Below, in pieces: positions 1-7,257 of a stretch of DNA of 64,000 nucleotides. Origin of the DNA: Acidipila rosea (lineage in GTDB: Bacteria; Acidobacteriota; Terriglobia; Terriglobales; Acidobacteriaceae); NCBI RefSeq assembly GCF_004339725.1, contig NZ_SMGK01000002.1, positions 496,001-560,000 on the forward strand. Reading direction: 5' to 3'. Each line of letters begins with the position of its first letter. Within the stretch, counting starts at the first letter, position 1. The translations under genes and the position numbers were made by a program. Below the pieces are notes generated by a model. The model saw only the letters and a list, made by a program, of their open reading frames with translations, was not told the DNA's origin and did not search any database.

Positions 1-313
1 TCGAGCAATTGACAACAGCCCACAATATCCTAGCCTTATGAAACCCCATCAAGCCAAACGGCACTAATAGCAGATAGGTCTCGTGGAGATAATTAGGCAC
101 CTGATTTAGAAGAATCAGATGCTGTTTATCGCCCGTCAACGCCTGCTTCCAGGGATCAATGTGATGCAAGACCATAAAAGTCCCGCTCCATTGAAAATCC
201 TGCCCCCTGGCTGGCTGCAGACCTTGATGAAATGCGAGGATTATGTTTCCTACGGCTATAGGGAACAATAAAACTATCAATATATTTAAAAGAATTCTCT
301 TTCTATTAGTCAT
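1..313 (-). CDS. Partial GT87-like (DUF2029) membrane glycosyltransferase, N-terminus
   Basis: An open frame begins at an ATG at 313 on the minus strand and runs off the left edge, giving about 104 residues with no stop. The start MTNRKRILLNILIVLLF is followed by a hydrophobic helix, and a later stretch YLLLVPFGLMGFHKARILW resembles the P-x-x-YLLL-PF-x-x-L-x-x-AR-x-LW signature of polyprenol-phosphate-mannose-dependent GT87 proteins. An in-frame TAA lies shortly upstream of the ATG, so this start is firm, although no clear ribosome site precedes it. It follows carA after a 69-nt gap on the same strand. Base composition is visibly more A+T-rich than the rest of the window, which could mean recent acquisition. 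The family is inferred from one motif; the rest of the gene lies outside the window. Confidence 0.6.
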   Translation of the reverse strand, partial: MTNRKRILLNILIVLLFPIAVGNIILAFHQGLQPARGQDFQWSGTFMVLHHIDPWKQALTGDKQHLILLNQVPNYLHETYLLLVPFGLMGFHKARILWAVVNCS

Positions 314-382
314 ATGCGCTCGGGTTTTATCTGCCAGTTATGTGCAAATAGAGAGAGCTTGAGGGCATGCAGTAGATGCGGC

Positions 383-1510
383 TCACCGTTTCCACCCTTC
401 CATCATCCTGCGGAAATCCTTGAAGAGATAATGCGAATCGTGCGGGCCCGGGCTGGCTTCCGGGTGATACTGCACGCTGAAGAGCGGCATCGACTTATGG
501 CGCAGGCCTTCGAGCGTGTTGTCGTTCAGGTCGACGTGGGTGAGATCGACTTCGCTCTCCTTGAGCGAATCCGGATCGACGGCGAAGTTGTGATTGTGAG
601 CCGTGATCTCGACCTTGCCCGTATCCGTACACTTCACCGGGTGATTGCCGCCGTGGTGGCCGAATTTAAGCTTGTAGGTTTTGCCGCCGAGCGCGAGACC
701 GATCAACTGATGGCCGAGGCAGATCCCGAAGATGGGCTTGCGGCCGGCGAGCCTGCGGATGTTGTCGTGAGCGTAGGTGACCGGCTCCGGATCGCCGGGG
801 CCATTCGAGAGGAAGATGCCGTCGGGCTTGAGCTCGAGAACATCCTCAGCCGAGGTCTGGGCGGGCACAACCGTAACCCGGCAGCCCTGCTGCGCGAGCA
901 TACGCATGATGTTGTGCTTGATGCCGTAGTCGTAGGCGACAACGTGGAGGTCGGGGTGCGGAGCGGCAACTTCGCCGGCGAGCAGCAGCTCGCTGTGGGC
1001 TTCGTTGTCCCACTCGTAGCGGGCCTTGGTGGTGACCACGCTGGCCAGGTCGGTGCCGTCCATCTTGCGGATGGCGCGGGCCTTGGCGACGAGCTTGGCG
1101 ACGTCACTCTCGATGGTGGAAATGACGCCGCGCATGACGCCATGGGTGCGCAGATGGCGGACCAGGGCGCGTGTGTCTATCTCTGAGATGACAGGGATAT
1201 TGAAGCGTTCGAGATATTCATCGGCTACCTGCTCGGAGCGCCAGTTGGAGCTGATCGGGGAAAATTCCCGAGTGACCAGGCCCTCGATAAATGGTCTGAT
1301 GGCTTCATTATCGGCAGTGTTGGTGCCGTAGTTGCCGATCTGAGGATTGGTAAGGACAACGATCTGTCCTGCATAGGACGGGTCAGTGAAAATTTCCTGG
1401 TAGCCGGTCAGGGATGTATTGAAAACAACTTCGCCATAGCATTCGCCTTTGGCTCCGTAGCCTTCGCCGCGGAAGATGCGCCCGTCTTCGAGCGCAAGAA
1501 TCGCCTGCAT
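383..1510 (-). CDS. carA: Carbamoyl-phosphate synthase small (glutaminase) subunit
   Basis: CarA hydrolyses glutamine and channels ammonia to CarB for carbamoyl phosphate, the entry compound of pyrimidine and arginine synthesis; it is cytosolic. The 375-residue protein has the CPSase small-chain N-terminal domain ([20 protein letters not shown]) followed by a class I glutamine amidotransferase domain. The nucleophile cysteine sits in [16 protein letters not shown], and the partner His and Glu in [13 protein letters not shown]. The ATG at 1510 is chosen because GGAG lies 5 nt upstream; an in-frame ATG at 1534 would add eight residues but has no such site. carB is not next to it: an unrelated membrane gene lies downstream. 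The gene diverges from the oxidoreductase at 1598. Confidence 0.95.
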   Translation of the reverse strand: MQAILALEDGRIFRGEGYGAKGECYGEVVFNTSLTGYQEIFTDPSYAGQIVVLTNPQIGNYGTNTADNEAIRPFIEGLVTREFSPISSNWRSEQVADEYLERFNIPVISEIDTRALVRHLRTHGVMRGVISTIESDVAKLVAKARAIRKMDGTDLASVVTTKARYEWDNEAHSELLLAGEVAAPHPDLHVVAYDYGIKHNIMRMLAQQGCRVTVVPAQTSAEDVLELKPDGIFLSNGPGDPEPVTYAHDNIRRLAGRKPIFGICLGHQLIGLALGGKTYKLKFGHHGGNHPVKCTDTGKVEITAHNHNFAVDPDSLKESEVDLTHVDLNDNTLEGLRHKSMPLFSVQYHPEASPGPHDSHYLFKDFRRMMEGWKR

Positions 1511-1597
1511 CGCGTCTCCATTGAGTGGATTCAATCGAGTTTAACAGGAAAGCGCGGCCTGTGCCTGCGCGCATCACACCGGGGAGAGGATATTCCC

Positions 1598-2506
1598 ATG
1601 AAGGCAGTCGTGCTCTATGAATATGGCGACCCCAGCCAGTTGCGCTATGAAGATGCCGAACAGCCACCTGTCGGCGACAACGAAGTTCTCGTTCGCATGC
1701 ACGCGACCAGCGTGAATCCAGTCGATTACAAGATCCGCAGCGGCGCAGCGAAGGGGCGCATCCCGGTCGAACTGCCTGCCGTCCTGGGCCGCGACCTGTC
1801 CGGAGAGGTGGTGCAGGCGGGGCGCAGCGTCGTCGGCTTTGCCAAGGGCATGCGGGTGATGGGGCTCGCGAACGGCACCTATGCCGAGTTCACGACGGCC
1901 AAGGCCGATGTTCTCGCCCCGATTCCCGAGGCGCTGAGCTTTGAGCAGGCGGCTGCCCTGCCCCTGGTGACACTGACCGGGGCGCAACTGATCGAGCGGG
2001 CGGTGAAGCCGCAGCCGGGCCAGACGGTGCTGGTGACGGGCGCGCTGGGCGGCGTGGGCCGCTCGGCTGTGCATGTGGCGCGCAAGCATGGCTGCCGCGT
2101 GCTGGCCGGGGTGCGGTCGGCGGAGAAGGCGGAAGCAGCGGTGCTGGGCGCGGACCAGGTGATCGCGCTCGATGACGAGACGGAGACGGTTCACCTGCAC
2201 GATCTGGATGCAGTTGCGGATACGGTGGGCGGCCCGACGGCTTCGCGACTGCTGAAGGCGCTGCGCGCGGGCGGAGTTTTCGGCTCAGTGCTCGGCGAGC
2301 CCCAGGGAGCGAAGGACGTCGATGTGCAGGTGCATGCCTTCATGGCGCAACCTGATGCCTCGCGGCTGTATGAGCTGGCAGACGAGGTCGCGCGGGGTGA
2401 GTTCACGATCCCGATTGGAAAGACGATGCGCCTGTCGGAGATCGAGGAAGCGCACCGGCTGGCGGAGGCGCACAAGGTCAAGGGCAAGATCATCCTGGTG
2501 ATGTGA
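1598..2506 (+). CDS. NADP-dependent quinone oxidoreductase-like protein (zinc-independent MDR family)
   Basis: This 302-residue medium-chain dehydrogenase/reductase has the GroES-like N-terminal domain (VLVRMHATSVNPVDYKIRSG) and a Rossmann domain with the glycine-rich VLVTGALGGVGRSAVHVA motif near residue 145. The structural-zinc cysteine cluster of alcohol dehydrogenases is absent, which places it with the quinone-oxidoreductase (QOR/zeta-crystallin) branch, enzymes that reduce quinones or enones with NADPH. The ATG at 1598 is preceded by GGGGAGAGGA at good spacing. It diverges from carA, so the 87-nt gap should hold both promoters. The physiological substrate cannot be read from the sequence. 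Confidence 0.85.
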   Translation: MKAVVLYEYGDPSQLRYEDAEQPPVGDNEVLVRMHATSVNPVDYKIRSGAAKGRIPVELPAVLGRDLSGEVVQAGRSVVGFAKGMRVMGLANGTYAEFTTAKADVLAPIPEALSFEQAAALPLVTLTGAQLIERAVKPQPGQTVLVTGALGGVGRSAVHVARKHGCRVLAGVRSAEKAEAAVLGADQVIALDDETETVHLHDLDAVADTVGGPTASRLLKALRAGGVFGSVLGEPQGAKDVDVQVHAFMAQPDASRLYELADEVARGEFTIPIGKTMRLSEIEEAHRLAEAHKVKGKIILVM

Positions 2507-2570
2507 GGGACGGAGTCGAGAGGGGCAGGATGCTGCAGGTTTTCCGGCGGCGACTTATCATTACGTTCAA

Positions 2571-4079
2571 ATGACGATGCGCTCGATCGCTGCTGCCACT
2601 GCCCTGTCCCTGTGCTCCTGCCTTTACACTGCCTCGGCCGGGGCGGAAACACCGGCGGCGGAGATGCCGCGAGCGCCCGGAGCGCAGATTACTACGCTGA
2701 CTGCGCCGGGCTATTTCAGCGAGCCATCGGTGGCGGTGAACCCGGGGAATCCGCAGCAGGTGGTGGTGGCCTACCAGGTGCCGACCCATATCGCTTATTC
2801 GACCGATGCGGGGGCTACGTGGCTGCATGCGAAGAATGTCGCACCCGCGGATTTCAAGGTAAACGGCGATGTCTCCGTGACCTATGACAGTAAGGGGCAT
2901 GCCTTCGTCTGCTATATCGCCTTTAACAAGCTGGGCACTTTCAACTACTGGGGGCACGCCACCAACAAGAACGGCATCTACCTGCGCCGCTCACTGGACG
3001 GCGGAAAGACGTGGGAGGCGAGCCCGGTCACGGTCTCTGAACAGCAGCAGCAGCCCGGTGTCCCGATGGAGGACAAGCCTTACGTGGTGGCGGATACGAG
3101 TCATGGGCCCTATGCCGGGAACCTCTATATCGCGTGGACGCGCTGGGGGCTGAAGGACTCGCGCATGGTCTTCACGCGGTCGACGGACGACGGCAAGAGC
3201 TGGACGACGCCGGTGGAGATCGACCAGCATCCGGGGCTTCCACGCGACGACAATGGCGCGCTTGAGGGCTTTGACGGCGCGGTCGGCGCAGACAGCACGC
3301 TCTATGCGGTGTGGTCCGAGGGCGATGACATCCAGTTCACCATTTCGCGGGACGGAGGCAAGAGCTTTTCACGGGTCCGCAATATTCTCCACACGGCGCC
3401 GATCATGTTCGCGGTTCAGGATTTTCAGCGGGCCAATGGATTCCCGCAGATCGCGGTCGATCCGCGCAGCGGCGACCACAAGCATGCACACCTGTATGTG
3501 ACGTGGAGCGACTACCGCAATGGCGATATCGATGTCTTCTGCGCCCGATCAGAGAACGGCGGCCGGACATGGAGCGAGCCGGTGCGCGTGAACGACGATC
3601 CGGTGCATGACGGCAGCGATCAGTTCTACCAATGGCTCACGGTCGATCCGGTGAACGGCGCTGTCTCGATCCTCTTCTACGACCGGCGCGGAGACCAGGA
3701 AAATCGCAAGACGTTTGTCACGCTGGCGCGGTCAGTGGACGGGGGCAAGAGCTTCCACAACTATGCGTGGAGCGTGAAGCCTTTCGTGGCGAATGATCAG
3801 GAGTTCATGGGCGACTACAGCGGCATTGCCTCGTATAACAACCGCGTCTACGGGGCGTGGACAGAGGATGCTACTCCCACTGGAGGCAGGCCTGCCGCGA
3901 AGGCGACGGCTGCCAAGATAGCGCCGGACCGAGGCCAGGACAAGGCTAAGGAGCGGGCCCCGGACCAGGCCAAGGAGCAGGCGCAGGACAAGTCCGGCGA
4001 GAAGAAGAAAGAGGAGCCGACGGCGAGGAACCACACGATCATCCGGGTGGGCGTTGCGGAGTTTCCGGCCGGGAGGTGA
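2571..4079 (+). CDS. Secreted BNR/Asp-box repeat protein (sialidase-like propeller)
   Basis: A 502-residue exported protein with a signal peptide (MTMRSIAAATALSLCSCLYTASAGA). At least six Asp boxes of the S-x-D-x-G-x-(T/S)-(W/F) type are visible: STDAGATW, SLDGGKTW, STDDGKSW, SRDGGKSF, SENGGRTW and SVDGGKSF. This predicts a sialidase-type beta-propeller. I could not identify the FRIP motif or the catalytic arginine triad of true sialidases, so enzymatic activity is doubtful and 'exo-alpha-sialidase' would be a name by fold only. The C-terminus (about residues 445-490) is a Lys/Glu/Asp/Gln-rich low-complexity tail with repeated DQAKEQ-like units. It follows the oxidoreductase by 64 nt on the same strand. 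Confidence 0.8.
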   Translation: MTMRSIAAATALSLCSCLYTASAGAETPAAEMPRAPGAQITTLTAPGYFSEPSVAVNPGNPQQVVVAYQVPTHIAYSTDAGATWLHAKNVAPADFKVNGDVSVTYDSKGHAFVCYIAFNKLGTFNYWGHATNKNGIYLRRSLDGGKTWEASPVTVSEQQQQPGVPMEDKPYVVADTSHGPYAGNLYIAWTRWGLKDSRMVFTRSTDDGKSWTTPVEIDQHPGLPRDDNGALEGFDGAVGADSTLYAVWSEGDDIQFTISRDGGKSFSRVRNILHTAPIMFAVQDFQRANGFPQIAVDPRSGDHKHAHLYVTWSDYRNGDIDVFCARSENGGRTWSEPVRVNDDPVHDGSDQFYQWLTVDPVNGAVSILFYDRRGDQENRKTFVTLARSVDGGKSFHNYAWSVKPFVANDQEFMGDYSGIASYNNRVYGAWTEDATPTGGRPAAKATAAKIAPDRGQDKAKERAPDQAKEQAQDKSGEKKKEEPTARNHTIIRVGVAEFPAGR

Positions 4080-4137
4080 AGCGCGGAGGCTGGCCAAGCA
4101 GCGCGGCGATACGATACCCTGACGGTTGGGAATCACG

Positions 4138-4980
4138 ATGACGTCGACCGCTCGCCTGCCAATTCTGCTCTTCTCGCTCGCCTTTCTGTCAGCCCCACTT
4201 TACTCCCAGCAGCCAGCTTCGCAGGACAGCACCCCTCAACAGCAGACCGCACCGCAGCAGACCGTACCCCAGCAGACCGTACCCCAGCAGACGGCGCCAC
4301 CGGCGCAAGCGCCTGCGCCAAGCGCGGCGGACGAGCTGCCGGATTCGCCAGGAACACAGATTCCCGTGAGCCCGCAGCCGACTGGGCCTACGGCTATTTT
4401 TGACACGAGCATGGGCCGGATGACCTGCAAGCTGTTTTCGAAGGAAGCGCCGAATACGGTCGCCAACTTCGTCGGACTGGCGACGGGCAGCAAAGAGTGG
4501 ACCGACCCGGCGACCCACCAGAAAATGACCGGCAAGCCGCTCTACAACGGGACGCAGTTTCACCGGGTCATTCCGGGGTTCATGATCCAGGGCGGCGACC
4601 CGCTGGCGACCGGCATGGGCGACCCAGGCTATATGTTCGCCGACGAGTTTGACCCGAATCTGAACTTCGACGTACCGGGACGGCTGGCCATGGCGAACTC
4701 GGGGCCGAACACGAATGGCTCGCAGTTCTTTATTACCGAAGCGGCCAACGACGAACTCGATCAGAAATACACCATCTTCGGCCAGTGCGACGACCCGAGC
4801 ATCGATGTGGTCAAGTCCATCGCGCGCGTCGAGCGCGACGACCAGGACAAGCCGCTGACGCCGGTTTATCTCAACAAGGTGACCATCGTGGAACCGGGGC
4901 AACCGATTCCCCCTGCGCCCGCGAGCGCACCCGCTGTACCCAGCACTGCGCCCTCCACCCAACCGCAACCACAGCCCTAA
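4138..4980 (+). CDS. Exported cyclophilin-type peptidyl-prolyl cis-trans isomerase
   Basis: A 280-residue cyclophilin predicted to act outside the cytoplasm. It has a signal peptide (TARLPILLFSLAFLSAPLYSQ), a Gln/Pro-rich linker containing four near-identical five-residue repeats (QQTVP type), and then a cyclophilin domain from about residue 80. Conserved elements are FHRVIPGFMIQGGD with the catalytic-region Arg, GSQFFIT and YTIFGQ. The C-terminus is Pro/Ala-rich. The ATG at 4138 is used; a TTG at 4126 in frame would add four residues. It is followed 15 nt later by a second cyclophilin gene, so the pair looks like a duplication split between periplasm and cytosol. Confidence 0.9.
   Translation: MTSTARLPILLFSLAFLSAPLYSQQPASQDSTPQQQTAPQQTVPQQTVPQQTAPPAQAPAPSAADELPDSPGTQIPVSPQPTGPTAIFDTSMGRMTCKLFSKEAPNTVANFVGLATGSKEWTDPATHQKMTGKPLYNGTQFHRVIPGFMIQGGDPLATGMGDPGYMFADEFDPNLNFDVPGRLAMANSGPNTNGSQFFITEAANDELDQKYTIFGQCDDPSIDVVKSIARVERDDQDKPLTPVYLNKVTIVEPGQPIPPAPASAPAVPSTAPSTQPQPQP
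4240..4299 (+). repeat. Four tandem 15-bp units encoding QQTAP/QQTVP in the cyclophilin linker
   Basis: Four consecutive 15-bp units of the form CAGCAGACCGTACCC, with small changes in the first and last copies, lie in frame within the linker of the exported cyclophilin. The two central copies are identical. This is a coding microsatellite-like repeat prone to slippage, not a CRISPR array. Confidence 0.85.
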
Positions 4981-4995
4981 GGAGTATTGCCGAAC

Positions 4996-5523
4996 ATGTC
5001 ACGCACAGCAGGAACCTACGCCATCTTCAAGACCAGCGAGGGCGAGATCGTCTGCCGCCTTTTCGAGCAGGAAGCCCCTAAGACCGTCACCAACTTTATC
5101 GAACTGGCCGAAGGCAAGCGCGAGTGGACCCACCCGATCGGAGGCAAGAAGAGCACCGACAAGCTCTTCGACGGCACCATCTTCCATCGCGTAATTCCTG
5201 ACTTCATGATCCAGGGCGGCGACCCGGCGGGCACCGGCTTCGGCGGCCCGGGCTACAAGTTTGAGGACGAGACCAAGGGCTCGGCGCACAAGTTCGACAA
5301 GCCAGGAAAGCTGGCGATGGCCAACTCGGGGCCGAACACGAACGGCTCGCAGTTCTTCATTACCGTAGCGGCGACGCCCTGGCTGACGGGCAACCACACC
5401 ATCTTCGGCGAAGTGGTCGAAGGGCAGGAGATTGCGGACAAGATCTCCAAGGTAGCTCGCGGCGCGCAGGACAAACCGAAGACCCCGGTGACGATCGACA
5501 GCGTAGTGATCGAGCGGGTCTAG
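4996..5523 (+). CDS. Cytosolic cyclophilin-type peptidyl-prolyl cis-trans isomerase
   Basis: A 175-residue single-domain cyclophilin without a signal peptide, expected to accelerate proline isomerisation during protein folding in the cytosol. Conserved features are FHRVIPDFMIQGGDPAGTG, the GSQFFIT core and NHTIFGEVVEGQE. Length and order match bacterial PpiB-type proteins that carry the short insertion after EL. The ATG at 4996 is used with GGAG 11 nt upstream; a TTG at 4987 is an alternative with tight spacing. It probably shares a transcript with the exported paralogue, which ends 15 nt before it. Confidence 0.93.
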   Translation: MSRTAGTYAIFKTSEGEIVCRLFEQEAPKTVTNFIELAEGKREWTHPIGGKKSTDKLFDGTIFHRVIPDFMIQGGDPAGTGFGGPGYKFEDETKGSAHKFDKPGKLAMANSGPNTNGSQFFITVAATPWLTGNHTIFGEVVEGQEIADKISKVARGAQDKPKTPVTIDSVVIERV

Positions 5524-5739
5524 CTTCTCTGCTTCCGGCAGGCGGTCCTCGCCTGCCGGTATGCCGGGCGGCGGCGCAGGTCGGGAAGCAAGGCCGGAAC
5601 CGGTTCGGGGAGCGAAGAACCGAAGCGGCTGCTGGCTGACTTTCTCATCGGAGCGCATGGGCTGCTGCAGGCGGACCGCCTGATGACGCTGGATGCGCGG
5701 CGCTACCAGCAGGACTTCCCCGAGCTGTCGCTCCTGTGA
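5524..5739 (+). pseudogene. 3' remnant of a VapC-like PIN-domain toxin
   Basis: The frame directly after the cyclophilin stop is open to a TGA at 5737-5739. Its last ~37 codons read LLADFLIGAHGLLQADRLMT, then LDARRYQQDFPELSLL. This matches the C-terminal end of VapC-type PIN ribonucleases, where the DF-x-IGAHA motif carries a metal-binding Asp and the family typically ends in DxxRYxxxFPxLxLL. Nothing upstream in this frame resembles the N-terminal PIN half and there is no start codon with a ribosome site or an antitoxin gene, so it appears to be a deletion remnant of a toxin-antitoxin locus. Only about 5629-5739 is recognisable; the part before it is degenerate. Confidence 0.65.
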
Positions 5740-5748
5740 CCCAGCCTT

Positions 5749-5754
5749 TACACT
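5749..5754 (+). promoter_or_regulatory. Candidate -10 element (TACACT) for leaderless mtnA
   Basis: TACACT lies 8 nt before the mtnA ATG and there is no Shine-Dalgarno sequence in between. Transcription would start at or within 2 nt of the start codon, so the mRNA is probably leaderless. No convincing -35 hexamer is visible. Confidence 0.5.
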
Positions 5755-5762
5755 AGAGAAGT

Positions 5763-6821
5763 ATGATTCCCACTCTTGAATGGACCTCCGAAGGCGTCCG
5801 GTTTCTCGATCAGACGCGCCTGCCGCTTGAAGAAACTTACGTACTGGCCACCAGCTACCAACAGGTAGCTGACGTCATCACCACCATGGTTGTGCGCGGC
5901 GCTCCGGCGATCGGTGTTTCCGCGGCGATGGGCGTGGCGCTGGGCGTAGAGCGCAGCCGTGCGGCAACGCTGGCTGAGCTGAAGCCCGAGTTTGAGACGA
6001 TCTGCGATACGCTGGCCGCTACCCGCCCTACGGCGGTGAACCTCTTCTGGGCGATTGCGCGTATGCGCGAGCGCTTCACGAAGCTGGCGGCGCAGCTGGA
6101 GATGACGGTAAAGGGCGTTGCCGCCGGCCTGATCGAGGAGGCGCGGCTGATGTATGACGAGGACATTGCGGCGTGCCGCACATTGGGGGCGAACGGCGCC
6201 GAGCTGATGCCGGAGGCGGGCGGCGTGCTCACGCACTGCAACGCCGGAGCGCTGGCGACGTGTGGCTATGGAACAGCGCTGGGGGTGATCCGCGCGGCGG
6301 TCGAGCAGGGCCATTCGCTGCATGTCTATGCCGATGAGACGCGGCCCTTTCTGCAGGGAGCGCGGCTGACGGCGTGGGAGCTGATGCACGACGGCATCCC
6401 CACGACGGTGCTCTGCGACAACATGGCTGCGAGCCTGATGCGGCAGGGAAAGATCAAGGCGGTAGTGGTCGGCGCTGACCGGATTGCGGCCAACGGCGAT
6501 GTGGCCAACAAAATCGGCACCTACGGGGTGGCGGTGCTGGCGAAAGAGCACGGGATTCCGTTCTATGTGGCTGCGCCGTGGTCCACGATCGACCTGGCGA
6601 CGGCGCATGGCGACGATATTCCCATTGAGCAGCGCGCGGCGATCGAGGTGACGCACCATGCGGGCAAGCAGCTGACGCCGCATAATGTGGGGATTGAGAA
6701 CCCGGCCTTCGATGTGACTCCGGCGAAGTATGTGACGGCGATCATCACGGAGCGCGGCGTGCTGAGGGCACCCTATCCGGAGTCGCTGAGCGAGCTGGAG
6801 AATGCAGCCGTTCAGGCGTAG
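5763..6821 (+). CDS. mtnA: S-methyl-5-thioribose-1-phosphate isomerase
   Basis: MtnA converts 5-methylthioribose-1-phosphate to methylthioribulose-1-phosphate in the methionine salvage pathway. The 352-residue protein belongs to the eIF2B-like isomerases. Visible signatures are [19 protein letters not shown] near residue 45, the catalytic cysteine in [19 protein letters not shown] (about 160), and the catalytic aspartate in [20 protein letters not shown] (about 240). The start ATG is preceded by a -10-like hexamer instead of a ribosome site. No other methionine-salvage gene is nearby, so it appears to be a single-gene unit ending in a hairpin shared with the convergent tatA. Confidence 0.95.
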   Translation: MIPTLEWTSEGVRFLDQTRLPLEETYVLATSYQQVADVITTMVVRGAPAIGVSAAMGVALGVERSRAATLAELKPEFETICDTLAATRPTAVNLFWAIARMRERFTKLAAQLEMTVKGVAAGLIEEARLMYDEDIAACRTLGANGAELMPEAGGVLTHCNAGALATCGYGTALGVIRAAVEQGHSLHVYADETRPFLQGARLTAWELMHDGIPTTVLCDNMAASLMRQGKIKAVVVGADRIAANGDVANKIGTYGVAVLAKEHGIPFYVAAPWSTIDLATAHGDDIPIEQRAAIEVTHHAGKQLTPHNVGIENPAFDVTPAKYVTAIITERGVLRAPYPESLSELENAAVQA

Positions 6822-6830
6822 AACGTGAAA

Positions 6831-6865
6831 CGGCGGCGCCCTCGCACCAGGCGAAGGCGCCGCCG
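6831..6865. terminator. GC-rich hairpin between convergent mtnA and tatA
   Basis: An imperfect 15-bp stem (left arm begins CGGCGGCGCC, right arm ends GGCGCCGCCG, one mismatch) closes a five-base loop. It sits in the gap between two convergent genes, so it can serve both strands. No T-run follows on either strand, which makes intrinsic termination uncertain. Confidence 0.5.
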
Positions 6866-6912
6866 CAGAAGATCCGTGAAGGCGCTACCTGTGAGTCGCT
6901 GCCTGGCAGGCG

Positions 6913-7134
6913 CTACTTGGCCAGCGGAGTGGGCTGGGTCGGGGCTGCGTCTGTTTTAGTCGCGGTTGCATCCGTCTTAGCGGCGTCATTGCCGCCCTTG
7001 ATGCCTTCCTTAAAGCCGCGAAGCCCTTCGCCAAGCCCTTTGCCGAGGTCGGGGAGTTTCTTGGGGCCGAAGACCAGCAGCGCAATCGCGAGGATGATCA
7101 GAAGGTGTGTGGGCGTAAACAGATTATCAAGCAT
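6913..7134 (-). CDS. tatA: Twin-arginine translocation protein TatA/TatE
   Basis: A 73-residue TatA-type protein that forms the pore-like assemblies exporting folded proteins across the inner membrane. It has one transmembrane helix (LLIILAIALLVF), the hinge FGPKKLPDLGKGLGEGL and an amphipathic helix, then a charged Lys/Thr/Ala/Pro-rich tail. The hinge FGP is the conserved TatA feature. The ATG at 7134 has GGGAGAG about 11 nt upstream. tatB and tatC are not adjacent, which is common in Acidobacteria. Confidence 0.92.
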   Translation of the reverse strand: MLDNLFTPTHLLIILAIALLVFGPKKLPDLGKGLGEGLRGFKEGIKGGNDAAKTDATATKTDAAPTQPTPLAK

Positions 7135-7257
7135 GATATGGAATCTCTCCCGTAACAGAACGATTATAAGCCGCCAAACGGATGATAGTGAAAATTTCCT
7201 TTTGGGGAATCAGGCGGGGCATGAATCGCTGCCCCACCGAAGAAGTTGCGACCGGAT

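Noticed and set aside
4240..4299. CRISPR-like array
   Set aside because: Units are contiguous 15-bp coding repeats without spacers.
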